A stretch of 64,000 nucleotides of DNA from the NCBI RefSeq assembly GCF_000344685.1, contig NW_006920412.1:1322937-1386936 (forward strand), read 5' to 3'. The notes beneath the pieces are model-generated. The model was not told the DNA's origin and made no database searches. It was given only the letters and a program-made list of their open reading frames with translations. This document shows positions 12,034-24,844 of this stretch, piece after piece. The DNA comes from Gloeophyllum trabeum ATCC 11539 (Eukaryota; Basidiomycota; Agaricomycetes; Gloeophyllales; Gloeophyllaceae). Every line of letters starts with the position of its first letter. The stretch's first letter is position 1. A program made the translations under genes and the position numbers.

Positions 12034-15000
12034 ATGGCTACTCGTCGTCCGACCACCCGGACGCGCAATGCCATGCCACCCCCGACAACCACGAACCGCC
12101 CCCGATCCGCGCTGGCGAAATCTGGTTCTTCCCAGCGCTCGAACCTTACAACTCCGGTCGATGAGCTCGAACGCAGTACTCCTGCGCCCCCGTCGCGCCC
12201 CCCTTCTCCGAGGCGAAAACCAACCAAACCCACGCAAGCCCTACCGCCCTCCCAACATGGTCAAGATGAATCAGAGTCCCATATACAAGTCGTGATCCGA
12301 TGCCGACGACGCTCTGAACGAGAGATACAAGACAATTCTCCCATTATTGCTAGTTGTAACGGCCCTCGCAGTACCGAAGTGACGATCGAGACTGCTGCAC
12401 CGGTTTCTAGTCTAGGTCTCGTTACATTACCTCCAACTCGCACCTACCCCTTCGATCTCGTCTTTGGCCCAGAAGCTGACCAGGCGATGATATACAATGA
12501 TGTCGTTCACCCTCTACTCGATGAAGTGCTGCAGGGATATAATTGTACGCTATTTGCATATGGGCAGACAGGTACCGGAAAGACGTAAGTAACGAGTGCT
12601 TTGACTAACTCCTATACTGAACGCATACAAAGGTACACGATGCAGGGAGATCTAAACCCGACTCCAATGGGCAATCCCTCTGCGAATGCGGGAATGATCC
12701 CCCGTGTACTGTTCCGCCTTTTTCACCAGCTCGAGTCGTCTGTGGCCGACTATAGCGTGAAGATATCGTACGTGGAACTCTACAACGAGGAGCTCCGGGA
12801 CCTGCTGGCACCCGAGCTTGCAGCTCCTTCGGGGACTGTCCAGCCTATGGGACTAGGCGGTCCGAAGGACAACAACCAAGCAGGTCTCAAGATATTTGAA
12901 GAGTCTAACAAGAAAGGCGTCTTCATTCAGGGATTGGAGGAGCCGTCCGTCAAGGATGCTGCTGACGCGTTGTCGTTACTCGCAAAGGGCAGCCATCGCA
13001 GACAAGTAGCCGCTACCAAGTTCAACGACCACTCCAGTCGTTCGCATTCCGTATTTTCCATCACCATCCATACAAAGGAGACGTCCTCGATGGGTGACGA
13101 TCTGCTCAAAGTCGGGAAACTGAACTTGGTTGATCTGGCTGGCTCTGAAAATATCGGACGCTCGGGCGCTGAGAACAAGAGAGCGAGGGAAGCCGGAATG
13201 ATAAACCAAAGTCTCCTCACCCTTGGACGAGTGATCAATGCGCTCGTCGATAAGTCATCGCACATTCCTTACAGGTACGTTGCATTTCCCGCCATCCCTC
13301 AGAATACTCACCCTTGCGACGCATAGGGAATCTAAACTTACGCGGCTTCTGCAAGACTCCCTTGGTGGGCGAACTAAAACTTGTATTATCGCCACGATCT
13401 CCCCTGCGCGGTCGAACATGGAGGAGACGCTCTCCACCCTCGACTACGCTATGCGAGCCAAATCTATCCGCAATCGGCCCGAGGTCAACCAGCGTATGAC
13501 TCGCAATTCGCTGCTAAAAGAATACGTCGCGGAGATCGAGCGGCTCAAGTCCGACTTGCTAGCAGCCAGGGAAAAGAACGGTATCTTCTTCTCCGAGGAG
13601 ACGTGGAACCAGATGACGGCCGAAAATGAATTACGACAGACAGAAATCGAAGAAGCGAAGAAGCAGGTGGAGATTGTCGAGGGACAGATGAAGGCAGTGC
13701 GCGAAGAGTTCGAGCAGAGTATTGCTCTTCTGATGAGGAAGGAGGGCGAATTGAAGGAAACGAGGGAGAAACTTAGGGGTACGGAGGAGGAGCTGCAAAC
13801 GACGACCGGGCAGTTGAGAGCAGCTAAAGGAGCCCTCGAGGAGGAAGTCGTGGTTCGGCAGGCGTACCAGAGCAGCGAGGCTGCGCTTGACGAAGTCGCC
13901 CGTGGACTCAAAGGTGTTGCATCCGACTCCATCAAGGATTTGGGACGCCTGTTTGAGAAGCTCGGTAAGAATCCCGTACAGGCACAGATTCCTTCGTATA
14001 CTTACATCTAACCCCTTCCAAGAACGTAAATCAGAGGTTCTTGGGTCCAACTCTCAGGCGGTTCAGACTCACACAAAAGCCATTTCGGGAGACTTGCAGG
14101 GCTTGGAGTCCAGTCTCGCGGACCTGCTAAAGACTTCTGGCGAGCGGACGTCACGCCTGAAGACCCTGATCGACCAGTATCGCTCGAAGGAGCTGCAGTC
14201 ACTTTCTAGTCAGTCCAAAGCAATTGAGGAACAAGTCAAGCGATTCCAGAGTTCAGTGCAAATACTGGAGGCTAAAGAGGAAGTATCCTCGGAAGCCGTG
14301 AAAGCGCTGGAGGCTGGAATTGCATCGTTATTGGGCAACCTTAAGACCTCATGGCAGACTTGGACTCAGGAAGTGCACAGTAGCCACGAAGAATTGTCCA
14401 AGGGATTGAGCGCGAGCACTTTGCATACCACGAAATCTGTGAGTCTTGCTTCATTCGAGCTTTTGTGCGTGTTCTGACTAATTTTCTTCCAGGTCGAGAA
14501 TGTTATGTTATCGTTGCATACGCTCCTCGAGAGGACCATCTCGGAGGCGCATGCATTCATCGAGTCGGAGCGGACGACCCTGACCGAGGTCAAAACGATG
14601 ACAGACGCCACTTCCACAAGAGAGATCGCGCGGCTACGGGAACAGAACAAGTTGTTCGCGAAGTTACTTGAGTCGGAGAAGGCGAAATCTCAGCGTGCTC
14701 AAGACGAACTGTTGGAACGCGTCTCCGGACTTATCACGTCCTTCGCGGCGGAGCGAGACCGCAGTCTCAGGGCTTCCTTCTCCCAACTACAGACGGAGAA
14801 TGCTGCCGCTGAAGCTGGCGTGACGCAATTCAATGATGAGGTCGGCCGGAAGGCGGAAGAGCGTGTCATTGCCGGTAAAGAGTGGCGCGTCGGTCTAGAG
14901 AGAAGAGAGTCGGAGGGCAAGCGTGCTAGAGACGGCACGTTGAAGGTAAGAGTCGTTTCCACCGTTGGCCTGTCTTGACGCTTATACTTCCCTCCTAGAC

Positions 15001-15934
15001 ATTGAGCTCAGTCAATGCATCGATTACGAATGGTCTGTCAGAAATGCAGAGTTCCATGTCGACCAGCTTCGCATCGTACTCGAGTAATTTGCAACGTGAA
15101 ACACAGTCCGTGCAAGCGAGTTCGAATACAGGTGAGTTTCATCTCCGATCAAGAAGCCCCTCAGATGACCGAAATGTGTTTCAAGCATTGGATCGGATAC
15201 ACAGAGCGAAGCGTGCCCGGCTGGAGACCACAAACTCTATGGGTACCGACATTCAATCCAGTTTCCGGTCCTTGCAGCGCGGAGTGGCTGGTACTTCAAG
15301 AAATATCGAGACAATGTCAGACCAGGTTTCGTCTGAGGTGAGGATATGTCAGTTCCAAGACAATGTACGCACGGTCTTACGCGTGCGGCAGACAACGTCT
15401 ATCAGAGATACAACCGCTGCGTACCATGCGGCAGCCACGGAGCGATTGGCTTCTGCTCGTCAGTCGGCTTCAGTGCTGTTGGACAAAGGTACGAGAAGGG
15501 ATACGCCTACCGGCACTACCCCGCGGAAGCGGAGTTGGTCATATAAGGACCAGTGGGAGACGACGAAGGACAGAGAAGCGGTTCTCAAGTCGTGGCGTCA
15601 GCGTAATATTTCAGAGGCTGGCAACGAGACCTTCTTAGCGGAACATCTCCCCCTGCCATCGGAAAGTGGAGAGTCGGATGGAGCGGTATCGGAGAATGAT
15701 TGTGATACCCAAGCAGAGGATCAAACTACCATCAAGCTACCCGACGTCCATTCAATGTCAACCTCCTCGACGTCGTCGGCATCTACATCGTCACCTCCTC
15801 CTGATCTTCCTCCTCCGCCAGCCTTGAAGACGAGAGCCGCACCTGACATCAAACTAGCTCCTTCAGTAGCGCTTACCGAGAGACCTTCCAATTTACCTAC
15901 AGGTCGTCGTATTGGCAGGAGGCGGATACCCTAG
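12034..15934 (+). CDS. kinesin-5 (BimC/Eg5), bipolar mitotic motor
   Basis: Tetrameric plus-end motor that slides antiparallel microtubules in the spindle. Eight exons fit: 12034-12584, 12633-13274, 13327-13964, 14023-14438, 14493-14945, 14999-15131, 15186-15337 and 15392-15934, giving about 1175 residues. A disordered N-terminus precedes the motor. Motor landmarks are GQTGTGKT at the end of exon 1, [11 protein letters not shown] (switch I), [15 protein letters not shown] (switch II) and [14 protein letters not shown]. Long coiled coils follow. Near 15518-15553 the tail has a BimC box ([10 protein letters not shown]) with the threonine that cyclin-dependent kinase phosphorylates in this family. 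The end is proline- and serine-rich. The ATG at 12034 was preferred to one at 12010, which would add eight residues. Confidence 0.94.
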
Positions 15935-16067
15935 AGCTGCAGCACCTTTTGCCGGGACTTGCATAACTTATTCTTTAGTGTATTCATAGTCGGATTGGAT
16001 CTTGTATTCAGATGGAATGAGGCTTACGTAATATTCATCACCTTGCCTTGAACCTCATACTTGTAAG

Positions 16068-16619
16068 ATGGCTGCCGGTCTCAAGAGTGAGTGCATTTGC
16101 CCTCGAGCACAAGAACCATGTTCTCAAGCAGAACCCTAGCCGTTATACTTCTGTCCTTTGTATTGGCTGTAGGATTTCTGTTGATTATACTCTCTTGTGC
16201 GTTGTGGGCGAACTGGTTACCTCTACTCGTCGGTGCGTACGGTCTGGCGTGTCACTGCGCAGTCGGATGCTGACCTCGATCCAGCTCTTACCTTCGTCCT
16301 CGCTCCTCTACCTAATGCGCTCTTTGGACGTTGCAGTGCAGACGACTTCTCCGCAGAATATGAAAGCTCGGGACCGGCAGACGTGGGGCGCTTCCTTACA
16401 TCCGTTATAGTGGTTACTGGTTTCGCACTACCCATCGTTCTTGCACACTCGGAAGTGATTCGCCCAGCGGCATGCGTCATGTCGATTATCGGGGGAGGGT
16501 ATGTTGCTCTACCACCCATGTATACTGTAACGGGACCTGACAGAGTGACTAGGTTGGTATACGGTACGATACTGGCATACTCCGCAGCATTCAGGCAGGA
16601 AGAGTCTGAGTTCGATTAG
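16068..16619 (+). CDS. VPS55: Vps55 / LEPROT-family endosomal membrane protein
   Basis: Small four-helix membrane protein that, with Vps68, promotes late endosome-to-vacuole traffic. The segments are VILLSFVLAVGFLLIILSCALWANWLPLLV (helices 1-2 start), LTFVLAPLPNALFGRC, a loop, FLTSVIVVTGFALPIVLAH, and LVYGTILAYSAAFRQEESEFD at the end. LSCALW..W.PL and the APLPN turn are hallmarks of the family. Three introns are needed; the second begins GTGCGT and the third GTATGT. The short first exon (MAAGLK...) is less certain, and an internal ATG at 16121 is an alternative start. The stop is TAG at 16619. The gene converges on Trs120, another traffic factor. Confidence 0.85.
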
Positions 16620-16849
16620 CCTGGTGTCCTGTAATGCTACTCCTTGCAAGCCTGAGTGACGCCAGCCCACCCCGCGCGCACACATGAGACCGCGTAAGCC
16701 ATTTTCGGACAACGGCGGCGATTGTCGTCCAAACCCGCGCACCTGCCATCCCTCGGATACCGGCGCAGGTAATCTGCGGATTGCTGGCTTCGTGAGATCG
16801 GCGTTCCGCGCGTCTCGTCGACAAAGGGTGAATCCAATCAACCGATGAT

Positions 16850-19800
16850 TCAGGTCTCGCACTTGACGATTGCGGTCAGATCCGCGAATCCCACTTTCCC
16901 AGAGTCTCCCAATGCTCCCAGTGTGCGCACTGTGGATGTTATGTTGAAGGATCCTCCACACACAAAGCAGACGGCCAAATCGACCTCTCGCGCTTCCTCA
17001 GGCTCGAGATGACCCACCGGTATAGCGGTCAATATGCCCTCGTAAATGATATGCTCAGCCGGGTCGGAAGCGAGATCGAGAGTCAATGTTAAGGGGGTGT
17101 CTGTTCTGGATTCAGCGGTTATCGCAAGAGACCTATATCTTTCAGGCTTACTGGAAAGGTTTGTGATTCGGGTTCGAAGATAAAGGAACTCATTAGCTTC
17201 AGCGAGGTACGTCCTACCTCTGCGACTGAGGATGCCGCTATCGGTGTCGAGTGCTCCACTGCTCCGCATGAGAGACATTTGTACTCTCGCTGTTTCGATG
17301 CGTACGGCCTGTAGCATAGGTAGAGTCATTCTCTGCTTCCGAAGAGAGAGTTCCCCAGATCGCGTGCCTCCGGCCTACAGTTATATCCAGTCAGACGATA
17401 CTACATCGACTATGACAGTCGAAACATACCTCTCGCCAGCGACCTCGAACGCACTTAAAGACCTCTTCACGGTACCAGAATAGCTCTCGTTGAATGCGTT
17501 GTTCTTCGTCGCTGAGTTTAGCTTTGTCAATCACGAATTGCCTGTCAGACAGGGTGGGGATGGGTTGCGATGTTTGTTCTGCGGTTAACAAGAACTTCTT
17601 CAGGGGGATGATCACACTGTTGGCAGGGTCAGCATTGCATTGAGAGAGGCAAGTGGCTACCGACCGAGTAGTGGAACCAGGAGGGACCAGCGTCGTGACA
17701 GACTCTGGTGGGGCTCCTATAGCACGGACTTCGGTCAGAGACTCAGATTGAAATAGAAAGAAGGGTGCTGACCTTCTTGTTCACGATCGAATGTCACCTC
17801 GAAAGGCAAGCCGTATGTATTACGGACATCGACGGAGAATAAGCACCAGCCTACTTCGTCTTCGATACTCAGGAGAGGTTGGATCTTCCTAGCATCACCT
17901 GAAGCGTGAACAGCCTCACGCCCAGATAATTCCTCGCCCAAATAATGGGAGATATCCATGGCATGGCATTCAAGCATGTGATAGACCGTAACAAGGAGAG
18001 GGTATGACAATTGTCGAGTATAAAACACTTGCTGGGGAGTGGCGAGGGAATCTCGAGGCTTGTTTAGACTCGCATAAGCAACATGGATCATCCCGCTGGA
18101 ACTAGACGACAGATGTTAAGTCAAGTTGGATGGTCCATAGCACTTACTTACCACCCGACTTTGCCAAAGCAAGTTATTGTGAAGACGCTCTTCATGCCAG
18201 GGGTGATCGCTTGCTCTTGCTTCTGGTTGGACCACGAGAAAACAGGCCTGTGTAGTAAATCATATTCTGTCTCATACGTGTCAAACACCGAGAGTTCTCC
18301 ATCAGCTAGAGCTTGCTGCGCGGGAGCCATTGTAGAATCTTCGAACGTCAGCCTGACGAAGTCTACGGAGATCGGAGAAACGTTTTCGAGCGTAAGACGG
18401 ATAGTAGATCTATATCAAAGCTCCAGCAAGGAAGATGTCACGATGCCTGGTAGAACTTACGTTTCGCCGTTGTACAACATGACAGCTCCATGCGTGACAG
18501 ATATTCGTCGGATGCGAAGCAGCGGCTGTTCAGGAATGACTCGGCATTCCAGAAAACGCGGGATGGAACGCTTGGCCGCAGTTGCGCCTGAAGCAGACCC
18601 GCTGGCGCGTGTGGAGGGTCTCACCCATGGAAAGGACATGAGGCCACTGTATTTGGTTCGCCCGACTTCACACTCGATGGCACTACGTCGGCGAGACTGC
18701 CTTTCCTCCTCTTCGTCAGTAGAGAGCGGTAGCACGAACTCTCGAGGTGCACCGCCAGGGGCTTGCACAACGCAGCCTCTGATAATCAAAGTTCCCGCTT
18801 CCAGAGGTTTACCTGACAACGTCACTGGATGGAACGAGTTCGCGGGTACCGTGACAGGTATAGCTTTCCCTTGAAAAGGTACGCCTGAAGTGCTTCGACA
18901 GTTTAAGGAGAGGCATACGTAAAGCAAGGTCAGTGAGCTCACCTCAGTTCCAGCTTCTGTAATTCAAGATCAAATACAAAAGGGTTTCGTATTGTCACTG
19001 CAACCTCAACAGCCTCATTGCTGGCTACAGTGAAGAGCGTCTGGAGAGAATAGTCAGTCAGGGACCAGTCTGTCATAAGCATGAGATATGTACTTTGCCG
19101 GTCAGAGATTTGCGTGGGTTATAGAGGAAGGGGTCCGTGACACCGGGCAATATCGCGGCGGACTCGGATAAACGTTTGTCAAGTACCGACAAAGGCTTCT
19201 CCAGAGGTAGTCGGGCCAAGGGTGGCCTGAAGACTCCGATTATTAAACAAGATAGCAACGTTCGCCAATGCAAGATACTTACGGAACCAGTTCGATACTG
19301 AGTATCGGTTGTCCGGACCAGTATTCCACCCGTCGTCTATCGCCACGTCGCCTCGCTGTTGCCAACGCTTGAGTGCCGGTCATGTAGAGATGATGTTGAT
19401 CGCTAGCGGCCAATACAGGGTACAACGTCTTCAGAGCCGACAGTGCGAATTGTGCAACAGCGGGATAGTCTTGACTTACAAATGAATACGTCCGTTATAA
19501 CCCCTAAAACGAACGCACTAACCTGGCAAAGCTTCGGCGACAGCTATAGCCTCACGAACGATCCCTATCTGGAGCTCCGGCCAACCGTGCGCTTCAGGCT
19601 CGACTTCCAAGGTTTCCTCCTGCGATGTAGAGCTATGTATGCTGTCTCGTACATTACCCTCCGCATCAGTGTGGATGTTGACAAGTTTCACCGCGTCCAG
19701 GTTGATCCCATGCACTTTGCAAACGTGCTTGACCACACGCAGTACGCTCTCGTTCCCTTCTTTACTCTCGTTCGCCCGTACGGCGACTGTCCCCTGGTCT

Positions 19801-21690
19801 GGCGCCTGCATTGCATTGCCAAGGTTTAGAGTCTTGAACCCAAGACCGGACGGACCGGACATCGGGCGGGACGATCTCGATTCATGAGTCTCCTCGCGCG
19901 CGCATACAATGAGGTCCATGACACAGCCGAGGACTTCCCGTAGGACGTAGGCTTCTTTCCGCTTGTACCCAATGCATGCGTACATACCAGCTACGACTTC
20001 CAATGCAGCGAGCCTTTCGCGGGCACCCAGATGCAAGAGCAATGGCCCATGGGCCTGAGAGAGTACAGCAGAGATCTGATGCCGGGAAATGTTCGTAATG
20101 GAGGTGAGGCGCTCCAGGTTGACTTCGGACGTGCTATCTGGGTGCGATAGGGTAGGCGGGAGGTAGTAGGTCGAGCCCGGCTGCAGCATGGTAGTGAAGG
20201 CTAGAGGACCCCAGCCCTTTGCCGACCATACGGCAAACAAGAGATTGGTGTGGCGAAGCACTGCACAGACATACAGATAAGCTACCAGAGGAGCGTTGGA
20301 TTCGATCTCGGAAATAGATGGCTTTGAATACAGGCTGACAGCTTGTGCCAACTTCTCTGAGATATCCGTCCAAGGTTCTTTGCCGTTACTGAAGGATGTA
20401 TGCTACATTCACCGTTAATCAACACGGGTGCGGATAATGATCTTTACTCGAAGCAGCACTTACCAATCCGTGTCCAGCGGACCACGCTTCCAATACAGTG
20501 ATAGTCGCAAGGCCCTCCAATGCTGATGCATACCATATGGGGTCTGAAGATGCCTTGAAGAGAACGATTGCTTCATTGTACCTGAATACGGGCGAAATCG
20601 GCTCGGAGAGTTTGTAGGACGAGAAATACATGAATCTCACCATACAGACGCATCTTCGATTCTGCCTGCAAGCAAGAAGAAGTCACCCAAGGTCTTGAAT
20701 AATCGCCCATGGGAAGATGCAGCGCCTATGCCGCTATGTCTCTTCTTGGCAGGCTGCTGCACGCCTAAGGAAGCGCTGCGAAAACCAGGTGTAGCAGGGG
20801 TAGACCCGGGACCCATAGTTGAGTTACGTTTCAGCGTCAATCCACCTGGACGCTTGAGCGGTCCGTTCGCCGCACTAAGCTCTGGATTACTATTGTAGGA
20901 GGGCAAAGATGCGCGCTTTGAATCGTCAATGTTGTCCAGTGCCTCCGGAAGGTCGGACATTGGAGGCAAAAGGGGGAATAGCGAGGAATTTAGGTATTCG
21001 TTGCCTAAAGGGCTTTCGAGCCTATTCACCTTAGCAGGGCGTCAAACCCGAATTCGGAGTGAAAGAGCAGGGCTAACCAACCACAGTAGCAAACTCGCCC
21101 AATATTTGAGAGCAAAGGTCAGCAAGAAGCGTGCCGATGTATATCTTCTTGTTACCCATCATACTCGGAATCACTACCAAGCCCGGTAAGCTGTCGCCTA
21201 GGTTCAAGTTCGTATTACCATCGTCGCTTTCAAAGACAAAGCAATTTCTAGCGAGTGGATATAAAGACTCCTTGGGGAACAAGCTGCCAAGCAGTCCATT
21301 GAATTCGGCAAGGATTCCAGAGAGAGAATCGGTTTCCGAGCAGGAAGCAATCCCGATGACTCCAAGCGGAAAACTGGACGGTCGGAAAAGAGCTAATGAC
21401 CCATGAGTAGACGGTGGGGGGTGGGAGGGAAAATTTAGATGCAAATGACCAGTTGCGAGTGGGTTGGGCATGAAACGGGCTGCGAAGCTGCGTTCTGGAC
21501 GTGCCGCTCTCTAGAGCAGATTGCACGTACCTCGATCATCTCTATTGTCCGCTGGTATGTCCCCCAATCTAATATCGTCGAAGTTTCGTATTTCAGCGGT
21601 CCATTTCTCGAATATTGTTCTTCGGATTGACCCCACGGGCACGAGCAAGATCCTGACATGCGCTAGGGACGCGAAAGCATGGTAGTCCAT
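16850..21690 (-). CDS. TRS120: TRAPPII complex subunit Trs120 (TRAPPC9)
   Basis: Large subunit of the TRAPPII exchange factor for Rab GTPases at the late Golgi. The start at 21690 gives MDYHAFASLAHVRILLVPVGSI followed by IRLGDIPADNRDD and FPSHPPPSTHGSLALFRPSSFPLGVIGIA, the characteristic Trs120 N-terminus. TPR-like helices occupy roughly 19500-20600 (VAYLYVCAVLRHTNLLFAVWSAKG, GARERLAALEVVAGMYACIGY), and beta-sandwich (ASPA-like) repeats fill the C-terminal half. The protein ends ...VGFADLTAIVKCET with TGA at 16852-16850. At least ten introns interrupt it; several joins in 17400-19400 are approximate. It diverges from OST3 across 238 bases. Confidence 0.88.
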
Positions 21691-21928
21691 AGTGAAGGGC
21701 TACTGCTAGACAACAATCACGACCTTGAGCACAGGCCGATGTTATGAGGAATGCAACAAATCCCTTGGGGTAAGCAGTAAGTCCATAAGGCCTGGATAGT
21801 TGAACGAATGTACGGTCGACGGGGAGTGTACCGAGGTCTATACTTAGACTCGTCCATCACATGACTGCATTCCCTTCGACACGTCGCAGCCATGACCGCG
21901 CCGCACTCATTACGCTCTCGTCTAGACG

Positions 21929-23142
21929 ATGTTACTACCGTGGGTGGCCCTCTTATGGCTTCCTCTTGCCGTGCTTGCGGCAAAGGACTCAGTTCGTGAG
22001 CAACTCGTCCAGCTGGCAGCCAGAAACAACGGAGTCATCAAGCTGAATGAGAAGACCTTCGACTTGCTCACCAGCCCGGACAGAGACTGGTCCGCAGCAG
22101 TACACTTCACGGCGTTGGATAAGAGGCGAAGGTGTAACCCATGCAGGTTCGTCGCGCAGATGCTTCAAAAGGGACGAGACGGCGAATCTCAGTAATGCAG
22201 GGAGTTTGACCCTTCTTGGAATGCCGTAGCCAAAGCTTGGTCCACTGTACCGGCCTCTGAGAGGAACCACCATTTCTTCGCGACTCTTGACTTTGACGAC
22301 GGCCACAATGTCTTCCAAAAGGTCTGATTAATACTCACGCTGCTACTTGTGCTGTTCCAACCTCGTTATCGAGCAGCTAGGCCTGGCTTCTGCACCTGTG
22401 GTGCATGTCTACCCCGCCACCGAGGGTCCCCGCAGACCCGCCAGCGGCAAACTCACTCCTTATAAATATGACTTCACCTAGTAGGCATTCCGATTATTAT
22501 CTATACAGCTTAGGCTTAATCGTCGAGCAGTGGCTTCGAGGCCGAACCCTTGGCTCTCGAGCTATCGAAACACACCCCAATCGCCATCCCATACAAGGCC
22601 CCTATAGACTGGGCCAAGTGGGGTACTGCCGCCGCACTCCTCCTGTCCGGGGTTATTACTCTCCGATTTATCTCGCCTATCCTGCAAAACCGCTGGGTAT
22701 GGGCACTCGGCACTATCATAACTTCATTGATCATGCAGTCCGGGTACATGTTCACTCGCATCAGAGGCACCCCCTACACTGCTGCCAACGGACAATGGAT
22801 CGCCCCTGGGTTCCAAAATCAATATGGACAGGAAACTCAAGTTGTTGCGTTGATCTGTGAGTATTCGCCTGGCTGTCGCACACTTGCGCGGGTATCTGAC
22901 AGAACGGTTCGAAGATGGACTCCTGGCTGTCTCTTTCTTGATGCTAACTGTCATTGCGCCCTTGCAAAAGTCGCCGCAACGACAAAGGGCACAAGTCTAC
23001 CTCTGGACTGCTGTGAATCTCATCATATTCTCTGTACTAGTCTCATTATTCAGAACGAAGAACAGAGGTACGGTCTTTCACAATGATGAATACACCAAGC
23101 TGAGAAGTCGCTTTAGGTTATCCATTCAAGCTGTTCTTGTAG
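21929..23142 (+). CDS. OST3: oligosaccharyltransferase subunit Ost3/Ost6
   Basis: ER membrane subunit of the N-glycosylation complex with a lumenal thioredoxin-like domain. It starts with a signal peptide (MLLPWVALLWLPLAVLAA) at 21929, then a thioredoxin fold with the redox motif CNPC; the intron after CNPC-AG restores REFDPSWNAVAKAW. GLASAPVVHVYPAT follows, and then four membrane segments (WGTAAALLLSGVITLRFI, WVWALGTIITSLIMQSGYMF, DGLLAVSFLMLTVIAPL, VYLWTAVNLIIFSVLVSLF). The last intron (GTACGG...TTTAG) leads to a final exon GYPFKLFL and TAG at 23140-23142. The -YPFK.F- ending near the cytosolic face fits Ost3. Small exons around 22370-22530 are approximate. Confidence 0.92.
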
Positions 23143-23491
23143 TTCGATACAGTGGGACGAGTATCAGTTACCGTAGCATTGTCAAAGCCCTTAGGTATTC
23201 AAATACCCCCAGGTTGAATATAAGCCACGGTCCATTAGAGCCTTGCGCTCTATTACGTCTTATTCTACCTGGACATACACGAGAGGTAACAAGCCTGACG
23301 GATTGGATTACTATTGTTTCGATTCGATAAATAGTATGCTCTCATGCTAAGTAGGTATCTGATGGCTGACTGCAGTTCTCGGTGGCGGCATGAGTCCGTT
23401 GCAGTCACTCAAGGACATATAGTACATGGAAAGCTATCTGGAGATACAACCGTCAAGCCCTATTCGATCACAGCGGCACAATAGGCATACC
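23143..23491. other. intergenic, convergent 3' ends
   Basis: About 350 bases between the OST3 stop and the Pmp3-family stop. I see nothing coding or structured in it beyond presumed 3'UTRs. Confidence 0.6.
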
Positions 23492-24485
23492 TCAGAATTC
23501 ATGCGTGAATAGTTCTTCATCCGTGTTAGTGCGACCATTGGGTGGCGCCTCCTCCCGAGGGCGGGATGGACGATCCCCGTAGAGACCTCCTTCGGCATCT
23601 TCAGGGAAATCGGAAGTCGACTCTGTCCTCCTAGAATATGTAGAGTCGGTCTCGCCGACAGTGGAACGTCTCTTCTTCTTCCTCTTCTTCCGCCCCTCCT
23701 CAGGCATGTTATACGCATCCTCTGTCCTCGCGAACCTGTCCTTCTTGACCTTCTTCTTCTTGACAGGAGCAACCGGGATAGTATCCTCGAAGTTGGCGGG
23801 GTAATGCCATCGGCTGCTGCCCGCTGTCTGGACACTAGCCCGATCGCCGTTTCGTTGACCGTAGTACTGCTCGTCCTCCGGTCGCCAGAATTCGCCGCGG
23901 TTGTTGGCCCTGTCTGCGCCCTCCCCCTCGAGACTCACGTCGATGCTCGATGAGCCCCGCTCGCCCTCCTCGTAGGGCTGCCCTTGCAGCGCCGAGTGCG
24001 GTAAACGCTCGTTGTACCGCTGCGCCCATTCTGAGCGCTTCTGGTGCCGCTGGATCGTAGAGGTATCGATGAGGCCATATCTTTGGGCCCACTTGGGGGT
24101 TCGTCTGTGGTTTTTGTTGTTTCGGATGTTCTGAGTTCGCACGTCAGTAGCAAGTAGCGCAGCCAGAGTCAAGGTTCTCACCTGGATGTAGAAGTTGTGG
24201 GCATGACCTGGATAAGACTGTCAGAACCTCGTCAGCCGCATCCATGCAGCAGCACTCACCGGGAATGTAGCCGCAGATAGTGAGGATAAGATTGAGGAAG
24301 AAGTCTCCTCCAATGCCAAATCTCGCAGCGACAGCTAGAGGCCGGGTTTAACGGTCCCCGACATCATCAGCAGTGAACTGTGACATACCTAGCGGAGGAA
24401 AGAGCGTCCCCAGAATAAATAGGAAGACCTGGTAGAAATGGTGCCGCTTGGGCTTGAGGCTAGGTTTGGAGACTGGCGGCGGCAT
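23492..24485 (-). CDS. Pmp3/UPF0057 membrane protein with long charged tail
   Basis: Member of the Pmp3 (plasma membrane proteolipid 3) family, small two-helix proteins linked to salt and membrane-potential stress. From the ATG at 24485 the first exon encodes MPPPVSKPSLKPKRHHFYQVFLFILGTLFPPLA. The next encodes VAARFGIGGDFFLNLILTICGYIPG, then HAHNFYIQ, matching the two hydrophobic hairpin helices and the GYIPGHxHxxY signature. Canonical Pmp3 is only about 55 residues and ends there. This protein continues for roughly 230 residues of hydrophilic, disordered sequence (KKKKVKKDR, RKKRKKKRR, and S/E-rich stretches) ending ...DEELFTHEF. Such a tail is also seen in Sna-type relatives, but its role here is unknown. 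It diverges from the C2H2 gene. Confidence 0.83.
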
Positions 24486-24844
24486 CGAATATCATGGATA
24501 GAATTGAACAGATGGGTATTGTTGGGGCAACCACGTCAAGGCCTACGGGCTCACTGCGGCCTTGGGCAGCCTCAGGAACTGGACTATCGGCTGGCAGCCC
24601 GACGAGCGGCGCACGTGGACGCCATGCATGCATTTACGCCGTAATTGGCAGCCTCGATCTCAAGCCACTTGCACTTGAACGCGCCCGAAACGCGGGGGGC
24701 GTTTTCCAGTTCCTCCTTTCAAAGCTATCTGCCGTCTGTCGAGCAGCATCCTTTCTGTTCGGCGACCGTTACAGCTCAAAGACTTCCCATCCAAGCGGGC
24801 GCGTTTCCTGACTCGGGCGGCAGACCACCCCAAGCACCACTGCC

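Noticed and set aside
18083..18874. Plus-strand open frame of about 263 residues
   Set aside because: Antisense to Trs120 exons, without recognisable motifs or promoter.
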